Of a DNA stretch of 15,508 nucleotides, positions 1 through 7,505 are shown one piece after another. Source of the DNA: CAZTHL01 sp964613585 (lineage in GTDB: Bacteria; Pseudomonadota; Alphaproteobacteria; DSM-16000; Inquilinaceae); contig CAZTHL010000086.1 of the NCBI GenBank assembly GCA_964613585.1, forward strand, positions 1 through 15,508, written 5' to 3'. The position numbers and the translations under genes are program-made. Under the pieces are notes generated by a model that searched no databases, was not told where the DNA came from, and saw only the letters and a list, made by a program, of their open reading frames with translations. Each line of letters opens with the position of its first letter. The stretch's first letter is position 1.

Positions 1-1869
1 TTTTTCATAGTTACTGTGGGAGCAGAGAAGCCGGCGTTCTCCATAGGTTTCTGCTTTTAGACTTAACGGCAAAAGATCAAAATTGGCGAGTCCGGCAGGG
101 TTCAGGCCCATGGCGGCCGGAAGCTTTCGGCGTTCGAGCGCGGCAAGAGCGCTATCTTCAGATAATGCGTCGTGACAAAATTTCGCGAAAAAGCGCATGA
201 CCTTTTTGAATCGTTCCCATGACGTGTCATATTCTATTTGTGTCTCGGTTTTGTTCCTTTGTGGTATGAGCGTGTTAAGCTGATGCCACATGTCGGTCGC
301 GGAGCGCATGGAGCCGCTCAAGGCGTCGAGCGCAGGATAGGGGATGTCACTTCCGACAGAGGCGCTCTTGCCGTCGCCTTCCCTAAGTTGTTCGTCGTCT
401 CCTGAAGGCAGTAACGATAATCGTTCGAATAAGATGAAGTCTGCCAAATGACGGATCGACCGACCGCATACACGTTCATGTTCGTCTACTGTGCTGCTTG
501 CGCCGGCGGAGTCGCCGAACGCTGGCCGGCCTGAAGCGTCTTCGTTGGATGGACTGCTCGGCGAGCCGGCATCAGGCGGCTCCCTTTGTTCCTCATGAGT
601 GCCGTCCAAATCCCGTCTCCGTGCAGGCTGACTCGCCCTCGGCCGAAGCATCAGGAACCTAATATCCACCTCGGACAACAGATCTTTCAAAGTCCTGTTC
701 TCTGTCGAGCCGAGAGGCTGGAAGTCAAGGCTTCGCTCTTGATTAAGTCGATCCAGGCTGATTCGCTGCGATGGCGGCACCAGCTTGCGTAACGCATTGA
801 ATGCGATCTCACCACAAACGCCGCCGATATCGGTTGGCGGAATCGACAACATTTCAGAATTTTCTTTTCCAGTAACCGGACTGACGACCTGGCCCACATC
901 GCCCGACACTTTAAGGTTGAGCATCACGGTCGCAATTTCGATATCGCCGAGCACGATGATGAACAGCCGAGGCACCGAGATGAGGCGCAGGAGCCGCAGG
1001 AGAGGAAGACAGATCGCAGGGTTGATGTCGAAGTCGTCGATCGACAGGACGAACAGTGGCTCGTCAATGTCACTGTTTCTCGGAATGCGATTGGCAATCG
1101 CATCGAGCGCCTCGGTGAGGCGCTGATTAAGGCGCAGTCGCGCATTCTCGGCGCGCATGACCTCGAGCGCATAGGCGTCCGGGTCCAATCGGCCGGCCCG
1201 GGCGCTCAGGTTGCCGTCCCATGCCATGCCCACATCGGCCTGCAGCTTCTTGAGCTTCAGGAGGCCCTTGTGGAACTCGGGGCTCGGCGACAGCAGCGCG
1301 GGGCGCCGGGACGTCTCCCCGGGCTCATCCATGCCGCCGAAATGAACGGTGACGGCATCCTCGATGCGCGCCAGGATGGCGGCGAGCATGTTCTCGCTGT
1401 CCGTCATCGGCTCCATGTCCAGATGCTCCATCCAGACGATGCGGGAGCCGAGCTCGCTCAGATAGTCCTTGGCCTGTGTCCAGGCTTGCTGAATCTGCTG
1501 GACATCCGCATCACCATGTCGCGCCGGGTCGGCAAGCCGCCTCAGGCGGGCGGCATGAATGTCGTGGGCGATCGACAGCAGCAGGGTTGTCTTCCCGGTC
1601 CCGCGGGCGCCCGACAGGAAAACGAGCCGGGATTGCCGGTCCATGGACAGCCACGGCAGCCTGATCGAGGAGGTGTCCTCATGCCTGTCGTGGCTTTCAA
1701 GCGGTGGCAGAGCCGCACTGATATGCTCGAGTATTTGGAGGTAGGCGTCGCGCTGCGTGTGGTCCAGCCGGTCGAACGGCGCCGGGCGTGCCTCGGTGCG
1801 CAGTTGTCGGCGGCGACGCGCCGCTGGCCCCCCCGGCTTGTCGCCAAGGGCCCTGGAACTGGACGGCAT
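1..1869 (-). CDS. P-loop NTPase of unknown family, C-terminus cut off by window edge
   Basis: An open frame with no stop runs leftward from the ATG at 1869 to the window edge, giving 623 visible codons; the C-terminus lies outside. A Walker A motif GARGTGKT sits at residues 87-94. A Walker B-like hydrophobic strand ending in DDFD lies at about 278-281, followed by a second strand RLFIIVLGD at about 301-309 that resembles a sensor-1 strand. This order fits an ATPase of the AAA/KAP/STAND type, but I do not recognise the family. The start is supported by AAGGA 10 nt upstream; an in-frame GTG at 1932 is a less likely alternative. The last third is charged, lower in complexity and less GC-rich, suggesting a variable effector or recognition region. 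It is divergent from a small membrane protein gene. Large ATPase plus membrane protein pairs occur in anti-phage defence loci, but nothing here proves that role. Confidence 0.8.
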   Translation of the reverse strand, partial: MPSSSRALGDKPGGPAARRRRQLRTEARPAPFDRLDHTQRDAYLQILEHISAALPPLESHDRHEDTSSIRLPWLSMDRQSRLVFLSGARGTGKTTLLLSIAHDIHAARLRRLADPARHGDADVQQIQQAWTQAKDYLSELGSRIVWMEHLDMEPMTDSENMLAAILARIEDAVTVHFGGMDEPGETSRRPALLSPSPEFHKGLLKLKKLQADVGMAWDGNLSARAGRLDPDAYALEVMRAENARLRLNQRLTEALDAIANRIPRNSDIDEPLFVLSIDDFDINPAICLPLLRLLRLISVPRLFIIVLGDIEIATVMLNLKVSGDVGQVVSPVTGKENSEMLSIPPTDIGGVCGEIAFNALRKLVPPSQRISLDRLNQERSLDFQPLGSTENRTLKDLLSEVDIRFLMLRPRASQPARRRDLDGTHEEQREPPDAGSPSSPSNEDASGRPAFGDSAGASSTVDEHERVCGRSIRHLADFILFERLSLLPSGDDEQLREGDGKSASVGSDIPYPALDALSGSMRSATDMWHQLNTLIPQRNKTETQIEYDTSWERFKKVMRFFAKFCHDALSEDSALAALERRKLPAAMGLNPAGLANFDLLPLSLKAETYGERRLLCSHSNYEK

Positions 1870-1893
1870 ATTGAGGAAGTCCTTGAATAATGG

Positions 1894-1932
1894 TTGGGGC
1901 TGACTTGATGCAATGTGTATAACATGGTACAC
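1894..1932 (+). promoter_or_regulatory. Candidate promoter and operator between divergent genes
   Basis: The gap between the divergent NTPase and membrane protein genes is AT-richer than its surroundings. A possible sigma70-type promoter reads rightward: TTGGGG at 1894-1899 and TATAAC at 1918-1923 with an 18 bp spacer. Overlapping the -10 is a 5 bp inverted repeat, GTGTA (1915-1919) and TACAC (1928-1932), with 8 bp between the arms, which could be an operator. The -35 match is weak and no regulator gene is visible nearby. Confidence 0.3.
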
Positions 1933-2003
1933 TATCGCGTGCTATAAGAATGCAAGACCGCTGTCTTTCCGGACAAGACGTTGCTCGGTGCAGCACTATC
2001 AAT

Positions 2004-2576
2004 ATGGATAGAAGTCTAAGCTTCTTTCGGGTGTTCGACCTGGCCATGTTTCTGCCGGGGCTGATCCTGCTGTGGCTTTTGGCGCAGTCGTCGGCGCTGG
2101 GTGTCATCGTGTCCTTCGCCAAGGAAACAGAGGTGGCGACCGTCGCCGGCGTAATCGAGCTGGTGACGGTGATTGCCTTGACCTACGGGTTGGGGCTCCT
2201 TGTTCACTCCCTGCAACGCTCCAGCATGACGTGGCTGCTGAAGAAGGTGGGTCTGCTCGAGCGGTCGGAGGCCACCTCGTCCTGGTGCACGCGTCTGGCG
2301 GACGGACCGGCGGCGGAGCTTGCCACCTATTTCTGGTACATGCGGGCCACGTGCCTCAATCTGAGTCTGGCGCTCCTCATCGCCGCCGTCGCCCTCACCA
2401 TCGGCCATCCGGTGATCGGCGATGCCAGCGGGCCGGTCCCTCGGGTCGCCGTCATCTCGGCCGTCGCGGCCGCCCTCCTGCTCATGGCGCAGGGCCGCAG
2501 CTACGATCAGGCCCTGCACAAGGCTGTCGGCAGGGCGCCTGTCGTCCCCGGCGCCGGTCCATCACCGTCGGGCTGA
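2004..2576 (+). CDS. Hypothetical four-helix inner-membrane protein
   Basis: About 190 residues with four strongly hydrophobic segments: near the N-terminus (LAMFLPGLILLWLLA), at about 50-75, and two near the C-terminus (LSLALLIAAVAL and VAVISAVAAALLL). Two predicted hairpins would be joined by a soluble middle loop of about 45 residues rich in charged residues and Trp. No catalytic motif is evident and I do not recognise the family. I chose the ATG at 2004 because it directly precedes the first membrane segment. An in-frame ATG at 1950 would add 18 residues that look like leader sequence, and neither start has a good ribosome binding site. It is divergent from the large P-loop NTPase gene, so the two may be co-regulated or work together; that is inference from position only. 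Confidence 0.65.
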   Translation: MDRSLSFFRVFDLAMFLPGLILLWLLAQSSALGVIVSFAKETEVATVAGVIELVTVIALTYGLGLLVHSLQRSSMTWLLKKVGLLERSEATSSWCTRLADGPAAELATYFWYMRATCLNLSLALLIAAVALTIGHPVIGDASGPVPRVAVISAVAAALLLMAQGRSYDQALHKAVGRAPVVPGAGPSPSG

Positions 2577-3001
2577 GCCGTCAGCGGGCGCCCGATCAAG
2601 CCTCGGGCCGCGGACCGTCCCCGGCGCCGCGGTGCGCCCCCGGCAATGGACACGAAAGCCTGTCTATAGGAAATTTTTACGAAACTGGGCCCATGGTCGT
2701 AAGCGATCACGGTGAAGGGGCTCGGCGACCGGCCCCGTCGGAGGCCAGGATGGGCGAGCGCGTGGTGTGGCGGGCGTGCGCAGTGGGGGCGGCAAGAAGC
2801 CTGGCGTGCCGCCCTGCGCCTGAGCCCCCGGGGCGCCCGACGTCGGGGCCCGGCGCCGCCCGGCCTCGGCGCCGAGGCGACAAGAGCCGACAAAGCCCTA
2901 CGAAAGCCTACCCGACGGCGTCGCCGCGAGCGCCGGCCGCCGGCGTCCGCCAGGGGACGGGGCGGCCGGCTCGCTTGGTCCGGGGCGCGCGGCCCCGTGG
3001 G
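2577..3001. other. Gene-free GC-rich interval
   Basis: This 425-base stretch lies between the membrane protein and the SDR gene. All frames give Arg/Pro/Ala/Gly-rich translations typical of non-coding high-GC DNA, and I see no convincing gene. A short AT-richer island at about 2660-2690 stands out from its surroundings but matches no element I recognise. The right end contains a GC hairpin described separately. Confidence 0.5.
2981..2997 (-). terminator. Possible hairpin terminator after the SDR gene
   Basis: CGGGGC (2981-2986) and GCCCCG (2992-2997) form a 6 bp GC stem with a 5 nt loop, just beyond the stop of the minus-strand SDR gene. There is no T tract, so termination strength is uncertain. 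Confidence 0.35.
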
Positions 3002-3739
3002 TCAGAACCGCTCGGCCCAGGGGCGCAGGTCGAGCTCGAAGGTCCAGGCCGAGCGTGGCTGCCGGTAGAGCTGCACGTACATCTCGGCGATGTCGACCGG
3101 CTTCAGGAAGGCGTCCGGCGGCCGCTCGGCCATCTCCTTCCGGTAGCGCTCCGACTCGATCTGGCCGTCGATGATGACGTGGGCGACGTGGATGTTCCGC
3201 GGCCCCAGTTCGCGCGCCATGCTCTGGGCCAGGGCGCGCAGGCCGAACTTGGGCACCGCCAGGTTGGCGAAGCGGGCGCTGCCCCGGAGCGAAGCCGTGG
3301 CCCCGGAGAACAGAAGGGTGCCGTGGCCGCGCTCGACCATGCGGCGCGCCGCCTCCTGGCCGACCAGCAGGCCGCCCAGGCAGCCGACCCGCCAGCAGCG
3401 CTCGAAATCGGCCGGGTCGATCTCGAGGATGCCGGCCGGCATGAAGGTGCCGGCGTTGAACACCACGCAGTCGGGCGGCGCCAGCTCCTGCTCGATCCGG
3501 CCGAAGGCCTCGGCCACGCTCGCCGGGTCGGCGACGTCGCAGGCGATCGGCGCCAGACGGCCGACCCCGTACTCGCCCTCGTAGCGGCCCTCGCCGTGCT
3601 GCCGCGCGAAGCCGGCCAACTCCTCCTGGCGGCGCGCCAGGATTGCCACGTCCAGGCCCTCGCCCGCGAGCCGCTCGGCCAGTGCCAGCCCCAGACCGGG
3701 GCCGACGCCGAAGACCGCCGCCACCTTGCGTTCCGACAT
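3002..3739 (-). CDS. SDR-family oxidoreductase with atypical active site
   Basis: A 245-residue protein of normal length for a classical short-chain dehydrogenase/reductase. The Rossmann nucleotide-binding loop is at 11-17 (GVGPGLG), with Asp68 in the CDVAD strand and the NAG motif at 95-97. The catalytic strand carries Ser145 and Lys164, but the position four before the lysine, normally the catalytic Tyr of YxxxK, is Leu160 (LAVPK). Phe157 is the nearest aromatic residue. Related SDRs with a non-Tyr residue here are known, so it may reduce its substrate poorly, use a different mechanism, or act as a binding protein. The C-terminal segment (about 205-245) has the DIAEMYVQLYRQPRSAW stretch common in these homologues. 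The start ATG has GGGAG about 10 nt upstream. It stands alone and is divergent from the small membrane ORF. Cofactor and substrate cannot be read from the sequence. Confidence 0.88.
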   Translation of the reverse strand: MSERKVAAVFGVGPGLGLALAERLAGEGLDVAILARRQEELAGFARQHGEGRYEGEYGVGRLAPIACDVADPASVAEAFGRIEQELAPPDCVVFNAGTFMPAGILEIDPADFERCWRVGCLGGLLVGQEAARRMVERGHGTLLFSGATASLRGSARFANLAVPKFGLRALAQSMARELGPRNIHVAHVIIDGQIESERYRKEMAERPPDAFLKPVDIAEMYVQLYRQPRSAWTFELDLRPWAERF

Positions 3740-3940
3740 CGCCGAAGCTCCCTCTCCGATGCGTGCCTCCGGGCCCGCGCCGGGGCTCCGGCCGCCGCGG
3801 GCGCCCTCTGGACGCCCGGGCCGGCCGCGCCTAGCTTCGCGCCATGCCGGGCGCTGTCAACGACCAGCCGCCGGGGATCACCGGTCGCGGGCCGCGGCTC
3901 GTCCGGCCGCCCGATCGGCGGGCGGTGGCGGAAGGGGCGC

Positions 3941-4087
3941 ATGACCCAGATCCTATTGATAACGGTGCTGGTGGTGCTGCTGTTCCCGTGGGCGCGCCGC
4001 CGCCTGTTCGGCCTGGTCGGCCGCGTGGCCGGGCTCGCGATCCTGGCGTTGCTGGTGTTCCTGGTGGTCGTTGTCAGCGCGCAGTGA
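3941..4087 (+). CDS. Small hydrophobic protein, 48 residues
   Basis: A 48-codon frame whose product is almost entirely two hydrophobic segments (about 3-15 and 29-45) flanking a basic turn, PWARRRLFGL. That is a plausible two-helix membrane miniprotein with the positive loop on the cytoplasmic side. A purine-rich GGAAGGGG precedes the ATG at suitable spacing. It lies 69 bases before the FAD dehydrogenase gene on the same strand, so the two may be cotranscribed. I do not recognise a family. The hydrophobic pattern and ribosome binding site argue for a real gene, but its shortness and the GC-rich setting leave doubt. Confidence 0.5.
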   Translation: MTQILLITVLVVLLFPWARRRLFGLVGRVAGLAILALLVFLVVVVSAQ

Positions 4088-4135
4088 CCGGGACCGTGCG
4101 GGACCGGGACCGTGCGGGACCGGGGCCGGGACCGG
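4086..4135 (+). repeat. GC-rich 16-bp tandem repeat
   Basis: The unit GACCGGGACCGTGCGG occurs twice head to tail (4086-4101 and 4102-4117), followed by a degenerate third copy up to about 4135. It fills most of the gap between the small hydrophobic ORF and the FAD dehydrogenase ribosome binding site. Confidence 0.7.
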
Positions 4136-4156
4136 AGCCAAGGAAGGGAGGACGCG

Positions 4157-5635
4157 ATGACCGCGGCACACCGCGCGGGCCCGCTCGACAAGGCGGATGC
4201 GCTCGAGCGCATCCGGGCCGTCGTCGGGCCCAAGGGGCTGGTCGAGGACGCGGCGGCGCGGGCGGCCTGCCTGGTCGACTGGCGCGGCCTGTGGCGCGGC
4301 GAGGCCATGGCCGTGGTGCGGCCGGCCAGCACCGAAGAGGTGGCGGCCGTGGTGCGCATCTGCGCCGAGGCGCGGCTGCCGGTCGTGCCCCAGGGCGGCA
4401 ACACCGGGCTGGTCGGTGCCTCGGTGCCGGGACCCGAGGGCGGCATCCTGCTGTCGACCGCGCGCCTCAACCGGATCCGCGCGCTCGACGCCGCCAACTT
4501 CACCGCCACGGCCGAGGCCGGGGTGGTGCTGGCCGACCTGCAGGCGGCGGCGGCGGCGGCCGACCGGCTGTTTCCGCTCAGCATCGGGGCGGAGGGCACC
4601 TGCCAGGTCGGCGGCCTCGTCTCGACCAACGCCGGCGGGCTCTCGGTGCTGCGCTACGGGACCACCCGCGAGCTGACCCTGGGGCTGGAGGCGGTGCTGC
4701 CGGACGGTCGGGTGTGGGACGGGCTGAGGGCCCTGCGCAAGGACAACACCGGCTACGACCTGAAGCAGCTGCTGATCGGCGCCGAGGGCACGCTGGGCGT
4801 GGTCACCGCGGCGGTGCTGAAGCTGTTCCCGGCGCCGCGCCAGACCCATACGGCGCTGGTGGCGCTCGCCGGCCTTGAAGCGCTGCTGCCGCTGCTGGAG
4901 CGGCTGCGCGCGGCCGGCAACGACGCGCTCACCAGCCTGGAGCTGATGCCGCGGGCCGGCGTCGAGCTGGCGCTCGCGCATGTGCCGGGGGCGGCCGACC
5001 CGTTCGGCGAGGCGCACGCCTGGTACGCGCTCGTGGAGATGCGCAGCGCCGACCCGGAGCTGCCGCTCGGCGAGGCGCTGGAGCGGGCGCTGGGCGGGGC
5101 GCTCGAGAACGACCTGGTGGTCGACGCCGTGCTCGCGTCCTCCGAGGACCAGCGGCAGCGGCTGTGGTTCCTGCGCGAGGCGATCGTCGAGGGCGAGGCG
5201 CGCGAGGGCGGCTCGATCAAGCACGATGTCTCGGTGCCGCTGTCGGCCGTGCCCGCGTTCATCGAGCAGGGCTCGGCGGCGGTCGCCGCGTGGCGGCCGG
5301 GCACCCGGGTGCTCGCCTTCGGCCACGCCGGCGACGGCAATGTCCACTTCAACCTGGCGCCGCCCGTCGGCATGGACGCCGCGGCCTTCCAGGCCGGGCG
5401 GGACCAGGCGATGCGCTTGGTGCACGACGTGGCGGCGGGCCTGGGCGGCTCGATCAGCGCCGAGCACGGCATCGGCCGGCTGAAGCGCGACGAGCTCGGC
5501 CGCTGCCGCCCGGCGCTGGAGCTGGAGTTGATGGCCGCGGTCAAGCAGGCGCTCGACCCGCAGGGAATCATGAACCCGGGCGCCCTGCTCGAGCCGGAGC
5601 CCCGGCACGGGCCGCAGCGCAGGCACGGGCCGTAG
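4157..5635 (+). CDS. FAD-dependent 2-hydroxyacid dehydrogenase (GlcD/D2HGDH-like)
   Basis: A 492-residue flavoprotein of the FAD-binding PCMH plus FAD-oxidase C-terminal family, which oxidises D-2-hydroxyacids such as D-lactate, glycolate or D-2-hydroxyglutarate and passes electrons to the respiratory chain or an electron-transfer flavoprotein. The FAD pyrophosphate loop QGGNTG is at 79-84, with GAEGT and GTLGVVT further on. The C-terminal metal and substrate site has FGHAGDGNVHFN (His390, His397) and AEHGIGR (Glu436, His437), and the family ending MNPGALL follows. The single-chain layout and these motifs fit D-2-hydroxyglutarate or D-lactate dehydrogenases better than the GlcDEF complex, and no glcE or glcF follows, but the substrate cannot be fixed. 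The ATG at 4157 has AAGGGAGG 5 nt upstream; an in-frame GTG at 4112 inside the tandem repeat is unlikely. The last 14 residues are a low-complexity RHGP tail. Confidence 0.93.
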   Translation: MTAAHRAGPLDKADALERIRAVVGPKGLVEDAAARAACLVDWRGLWRGEAMAVVRPASTEEVAAVVRICAEARLPVVPQGGNTGLVGASVPGPEGGILLSTARLNRIRALDAANFTATAEAGVVLADLQAAAAAADRLFPLSIGAEGTCQVGGLVSTNAGGLSVLRYGTTRELTLGLEAVLPDGRVWDGLRALRKDNTGYDLKQLLIGAEGTLGVVTAAVLKLFPAPRQTHTALVALAGLEALLPLLERLRAAGNDALTSLELMPRAGVELALAHVPGAADPFGEAHAWYALVEMRSADPELPLGEALERALGGALENDLVVDAVLASSEDQRQRLWFLREAIVEGEAREGGSIKHDVSVPLSAVPAFIEQGSAAVAAWRPGTRVLAFGHAGDGNVHFNLAPPVGMDAAAFQAGRDQAMRLVHDVAAGLGGSISAEHGIGRLKRDELGRCRPALELELMAAVKQALDPQGIMNPGALLEPEPRHGPQRRHGP

Positions 5636-5683
5636 CGTGGGCCGGGTCAGCGCCGCCGCCGCCGGCCGGTGGCCAAACGCGAA

Positions 5684-5708
5684 ACGGCGCCCGGAGGCCG
5701 GGCGCCGT
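5684..5708. terminator. Bidirectional hairpin terminator between convergent genes
   Basis: A perfect 11 bp stem, ACGGCGCCCGG (5684-5694) and CCGGGCGCCGT (5698-5708), with a 3 nt loop sits between the convergent FAD dehydrogenase and hsp20 genes. On the minus strand the stem is followed by a T-rich GTTTCGCGTTT, so it should work best for hsp20 transcripts. Confidence 0.75.
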
Positions 5709-5768
5709 CGTCTCGGAAGCGGTCCAAGGCCGGGCCGCCCCGGGGGGCAGCCTCGGCCGTCGGCCGGG

Positions 5769-6230
5769 TCAGGCGGCCGCCTTCTGCTCGATCCGCTCGG
5801 CCCCATCCGGCGCCGATATGGCGATGGTGCGCGGCTTGAGGGCCTCGGGCACCTCGCGGTGCAGATCGACGTGCAGGAGGCCGTTCTCCAGGCGCGCGCC
5901 CGCGACCTCGATGTAGTCGGCCAGCTGGAACTTGCGCTCGAACGCCCGGCCGGCGATGCCCCGGTAGAGATAGGTGCGATCGTCGCCGGTCTGCGTGGTC
6001 CGGCCCTTGATGGTCAGCGTGCCCTCATGGGTGCTGATCTCAAGATCGTCGGCGCCGAAGCCGGCCACCGCCATGGTGATCCGGTAGTCGCTCTCGCTCA
6101 CCCGCTCGATGTTGTACGGCGGGTAGGACAGGGCGCTCTCGTCGAGCCGGAGGGCCTGATCAAGGGTGCGCGACATGCGGTCGAAGCCGACCGTGGAGCG
6201 GAACAGGGGGGTAAGGTCGAACGTACGCAT
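5769..6230 (-). CDS. Small heat-shock protein, Hsp20/IbpA family
   Basis: A 153-residue ATP-independent holdase chaperone that binds unfolding proteins during heat stress in the cytoplasm. The N-terminal arm (about 1-36) is followed by the alpha-crystallin domain (about 37-130), with the class A signatures YPPYNIE, RGIAGRAFERKF and the A-x-x-x-x-G-x-L motif (Ala112, Gly117). The C-terminal IxI anchor is IAI at 136-138, used for oligomer assembly. The length is usual for rhizobial class A proteins. The start ATG has a strong AAGGAGG, but this is embedded in a hairpin expected to be closed at low temperature, and a heat-shock promoter lies about 120 bases upstream (both listed separately). Expression is therefore probably controlled twice, by RpoH and by RNA melting. 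It is divergent from lpxD and convergent with the dehydrogenase. Confidence 0.95.
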   Translation of the reverse strand: MRTFDLTPLFRSTVGFDRMSRTLDQALRLDESALSYPPYNIERVSESDYRITMAVAGFGADDLEISTHEGTLTIKGRTTQTGDDRTYLYRGIAGRAFERKFQLADYIEVAGARLENGLLHVDLHREVPEALKPRTIAISAPDGAERIEQKAAA

Positions 6231-6345
6231 GATATCCTCCTTCGAAGCGATACCACGGACGCAGCCAGTCTCGAGCCCATCGGCGCTCTCTTCGAAGCTG
6301 CGCCCGGTTCGGGGTGTGCCGGACCCGATCGACGGCGCCCGACAT
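6231..6345 (-). ncRNA. ROSE-like RNA thermometer in the hsp20 leader
   Basis: Directly before hsp20 the leader can fold so that GUAUC (6253-6249) pairs with GAUAU (6236-6232) and CUUC (6247-6244) pairs with GGAG (6240-6237) around a GAA loop. A single G at 6248 is left bulged. This hides the AAGGAGG ribosome binding site. The arm contains UCGCU, matching the conserved U(U/C)GCU of ROSE elements, whose bulged or mispaired G opposite the Shine-Dalgarno sequence makes the hairpin melt at heat-shock temperature. The inferred leader of about 115 nt fits known ROSE lengths. Upstream helices were not resolved by hand. Confidence 0.75.
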
Positions 6346-6351
6346 CCCCGG

Positions 6352-6382
6352 AGATGGTCGTGGTCCTTGCCGATTCAAGGGG
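6352..6382 (-). promoter_or_regulatory. Heat-shock (RpoH/sigma32-type) promoter of hsp20
   Basis: Read on the minus strand, CCCCTTGAA ends at 6374 (core CTTGAA 6379-6374), followed by a 14 bp spacer and GACCATCT (6359-6352). This compares well with the sigma32 consensus CTTGAA-N13/15-CCCCATNT. Transcription would start near 6345. Confidence 0.7.
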
Positions 6383-6497
6383 CGGGGCGGACCGCGGCCG
6401 CTCGATTGTTGTGCCGGGCCGATCAAGGCTCTATCACCGGCTGCCCGGCGGCATCGGCCGGCGGCATCACACCGCCGCATCCAAGGAGACGGAGGCC

Positions 6498-7505
6498 ATG
6501 GCCGACCCACGCTTCTACCGGCGCGGCGAGCCGGTAGCGCTCGGCCGGCTGGCCGAGGCCATCGGCGCGCGGCTGGCCGATCCGGACCGCGCCGGGCAGG
6601 CGATCGCCGATGTCGGCACGCTGGAGGAGGCCGGGCCGGAGGCGCTGAGCTTCCTGCACAACCCGAAATATGCCGAGGCGCTGGCGACGACCCGGGCCGG
6701 CGCCTGCGTGGTCGGGCGCGCGCCGCCGGAGCGGCCGGCGGGGCTGGCGCTGCTCCTCGCCGAGGATGCCTATGGCGCCTTTGCCCGGGCCGCGGCGCTG
6801 TTCTATCCGGATATCGGAGATCACGGCATGCCGGTCGAGCCCGGGCCGGGCCGGGTCGACCCGTCCGCCCGGCTCGGCGAGGGGGTGGTGCTCGGCGCCA
6901 ACGCCGTGGTCCAGGCGGCGGCGGAGATCGGCGAGGGCGCGGTGGTCGGCCCCGGCGCCGTGATCGGCCCCGGCACGGTGCTGGGCGCGGGCTGCCGGAT
7001 CGGCGCCAACGCGGTCATCGTCTACGCCGTGCTCGGGGCCCGGGTGACCGTGCAGTCCGGCGCCGTGATCGGCGAGGCCGGCTTCGGCTTCGCCGCCGGG
7101 GCGGGCGGGGCGCGGCCGGTGCCGCAGCTGGGCCGGGTGCTGATCGGCGACGCGGTCCATATCGGCGCGAACACCACGATCCATCGCGGCAGCCTGGGCG
7201 ACACGGTGATCGGCGCCGGCACGATCATCGATAACCTGGTGCAGATCGGGCACAACGTGCGCATCGGCCGGGGCGCCGTCCTGGTGGCGCAGACCGGCAT
7301 CTCCGGCAGCGTCATCATCGAGGACGGGGCCATGCTCGGCGGCCAGGCCGGGGTCGCCGGCCACCTGCGCATCGGACGGCACGCGCGGGTCTCGGCGCAG
7401 TCGGGAATCTTCCGGGACGTGCCCGACGGGGAGACGGTATTCGGCTCGCCGGCCATGAAGGCCAAGGAGTTCTGGCGTCGCTACGCCAAATGGCGGAGGA
7501 GCTAA
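6498..7505 (+). CDS. lpxD: UDP-3-O-acylglucosamine N-acyltransferase LpxD
   Basis: A 335-residue acyltransferase for the third step of lipid A synthesis. It transfers a 3-hydroxyacyl chain from acyl-ACP to the 2-amino group of UDP-3-O-acylglucosamine in the cytoplasm. The N-terminal uridine-binding domain (about 1-110) contains the LSFLHNPKY signature. The left-handed parallel beta-helix (about 115-320) is built from hexapeptide repeats such as GAVIGP and GCRIGA. The catalytic His is expected at 252 in NLVQIGHNV, and the GEAGFGF and NTTIHRG motifs are present. The C-terminal helix carries the usual KAKEFWRRYAKW. The length is normal. The start ATG follows AAGGAGACGGAGG. Unusually, it is not next to bamA, skp, fabZ or lpxA, so it may be a second, dispersed copy. 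It is divergent from hsp20. Confidence 0.95.
   Translation: MADPRFYRRGEPVALGRLAEAIGARLADPDRAGQAIADVGTLEEAGPEALSFLHNPKYAEALATTRAGACVVGRAPPERPAGLALLLAEDAYGAFARAAALFYPDIGDHGMPVEPGPGRVDPSARLGEGVVLGANAVVQAAAEIGEGAVVGPGAVIGPGTVLGAGCRIGANAVIVYAVLGARVTVQSGAVIGEAGFGFAAGAGGARPVPQLGRVLIGDAVHIGANTTIHRGSLGDTVIGAGTIIDNLVQIGHNVRIGRGAVLVAQTGISGSVIIEDGAMLGGQAGVAGHLRIGRHARVSAQSGIFRDVPDGETVFGSPAMKAKEFWRRYAKWRRS

Noticed and set aside
1270..1890. Plus-strand 206-codon frame opposite the P-loop NTPase
   Set aside because: The minus strand carries Walker A and B motifs in one unbroken frame; this is its antisense shadow.
2072..4087. Long plus-strand open frame of 671 codons
   Set aside because: It crosses the membrane protein gene, the gene-free interval and the antisense of the SDR gene, with Arg/Gly/Pro/Ala-rich junk composition. 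Only its last 48 codons (from 3941) look like a real small gene.
3103..4629. Minus-strand open frame of 508 codons
   Set aside because: Out of frame with the SDR gene, whose Rossmann and catalytic motifs are in another frame; low-complexity Ser/Arg/Ala product.
3953..5806. Long minus-strand open frame opposite the FAD dehydrogenase
   Set aside because: Antisense shadow in GC-rich DNA; the plus strand encodes a full set of flavoprotein motifs.
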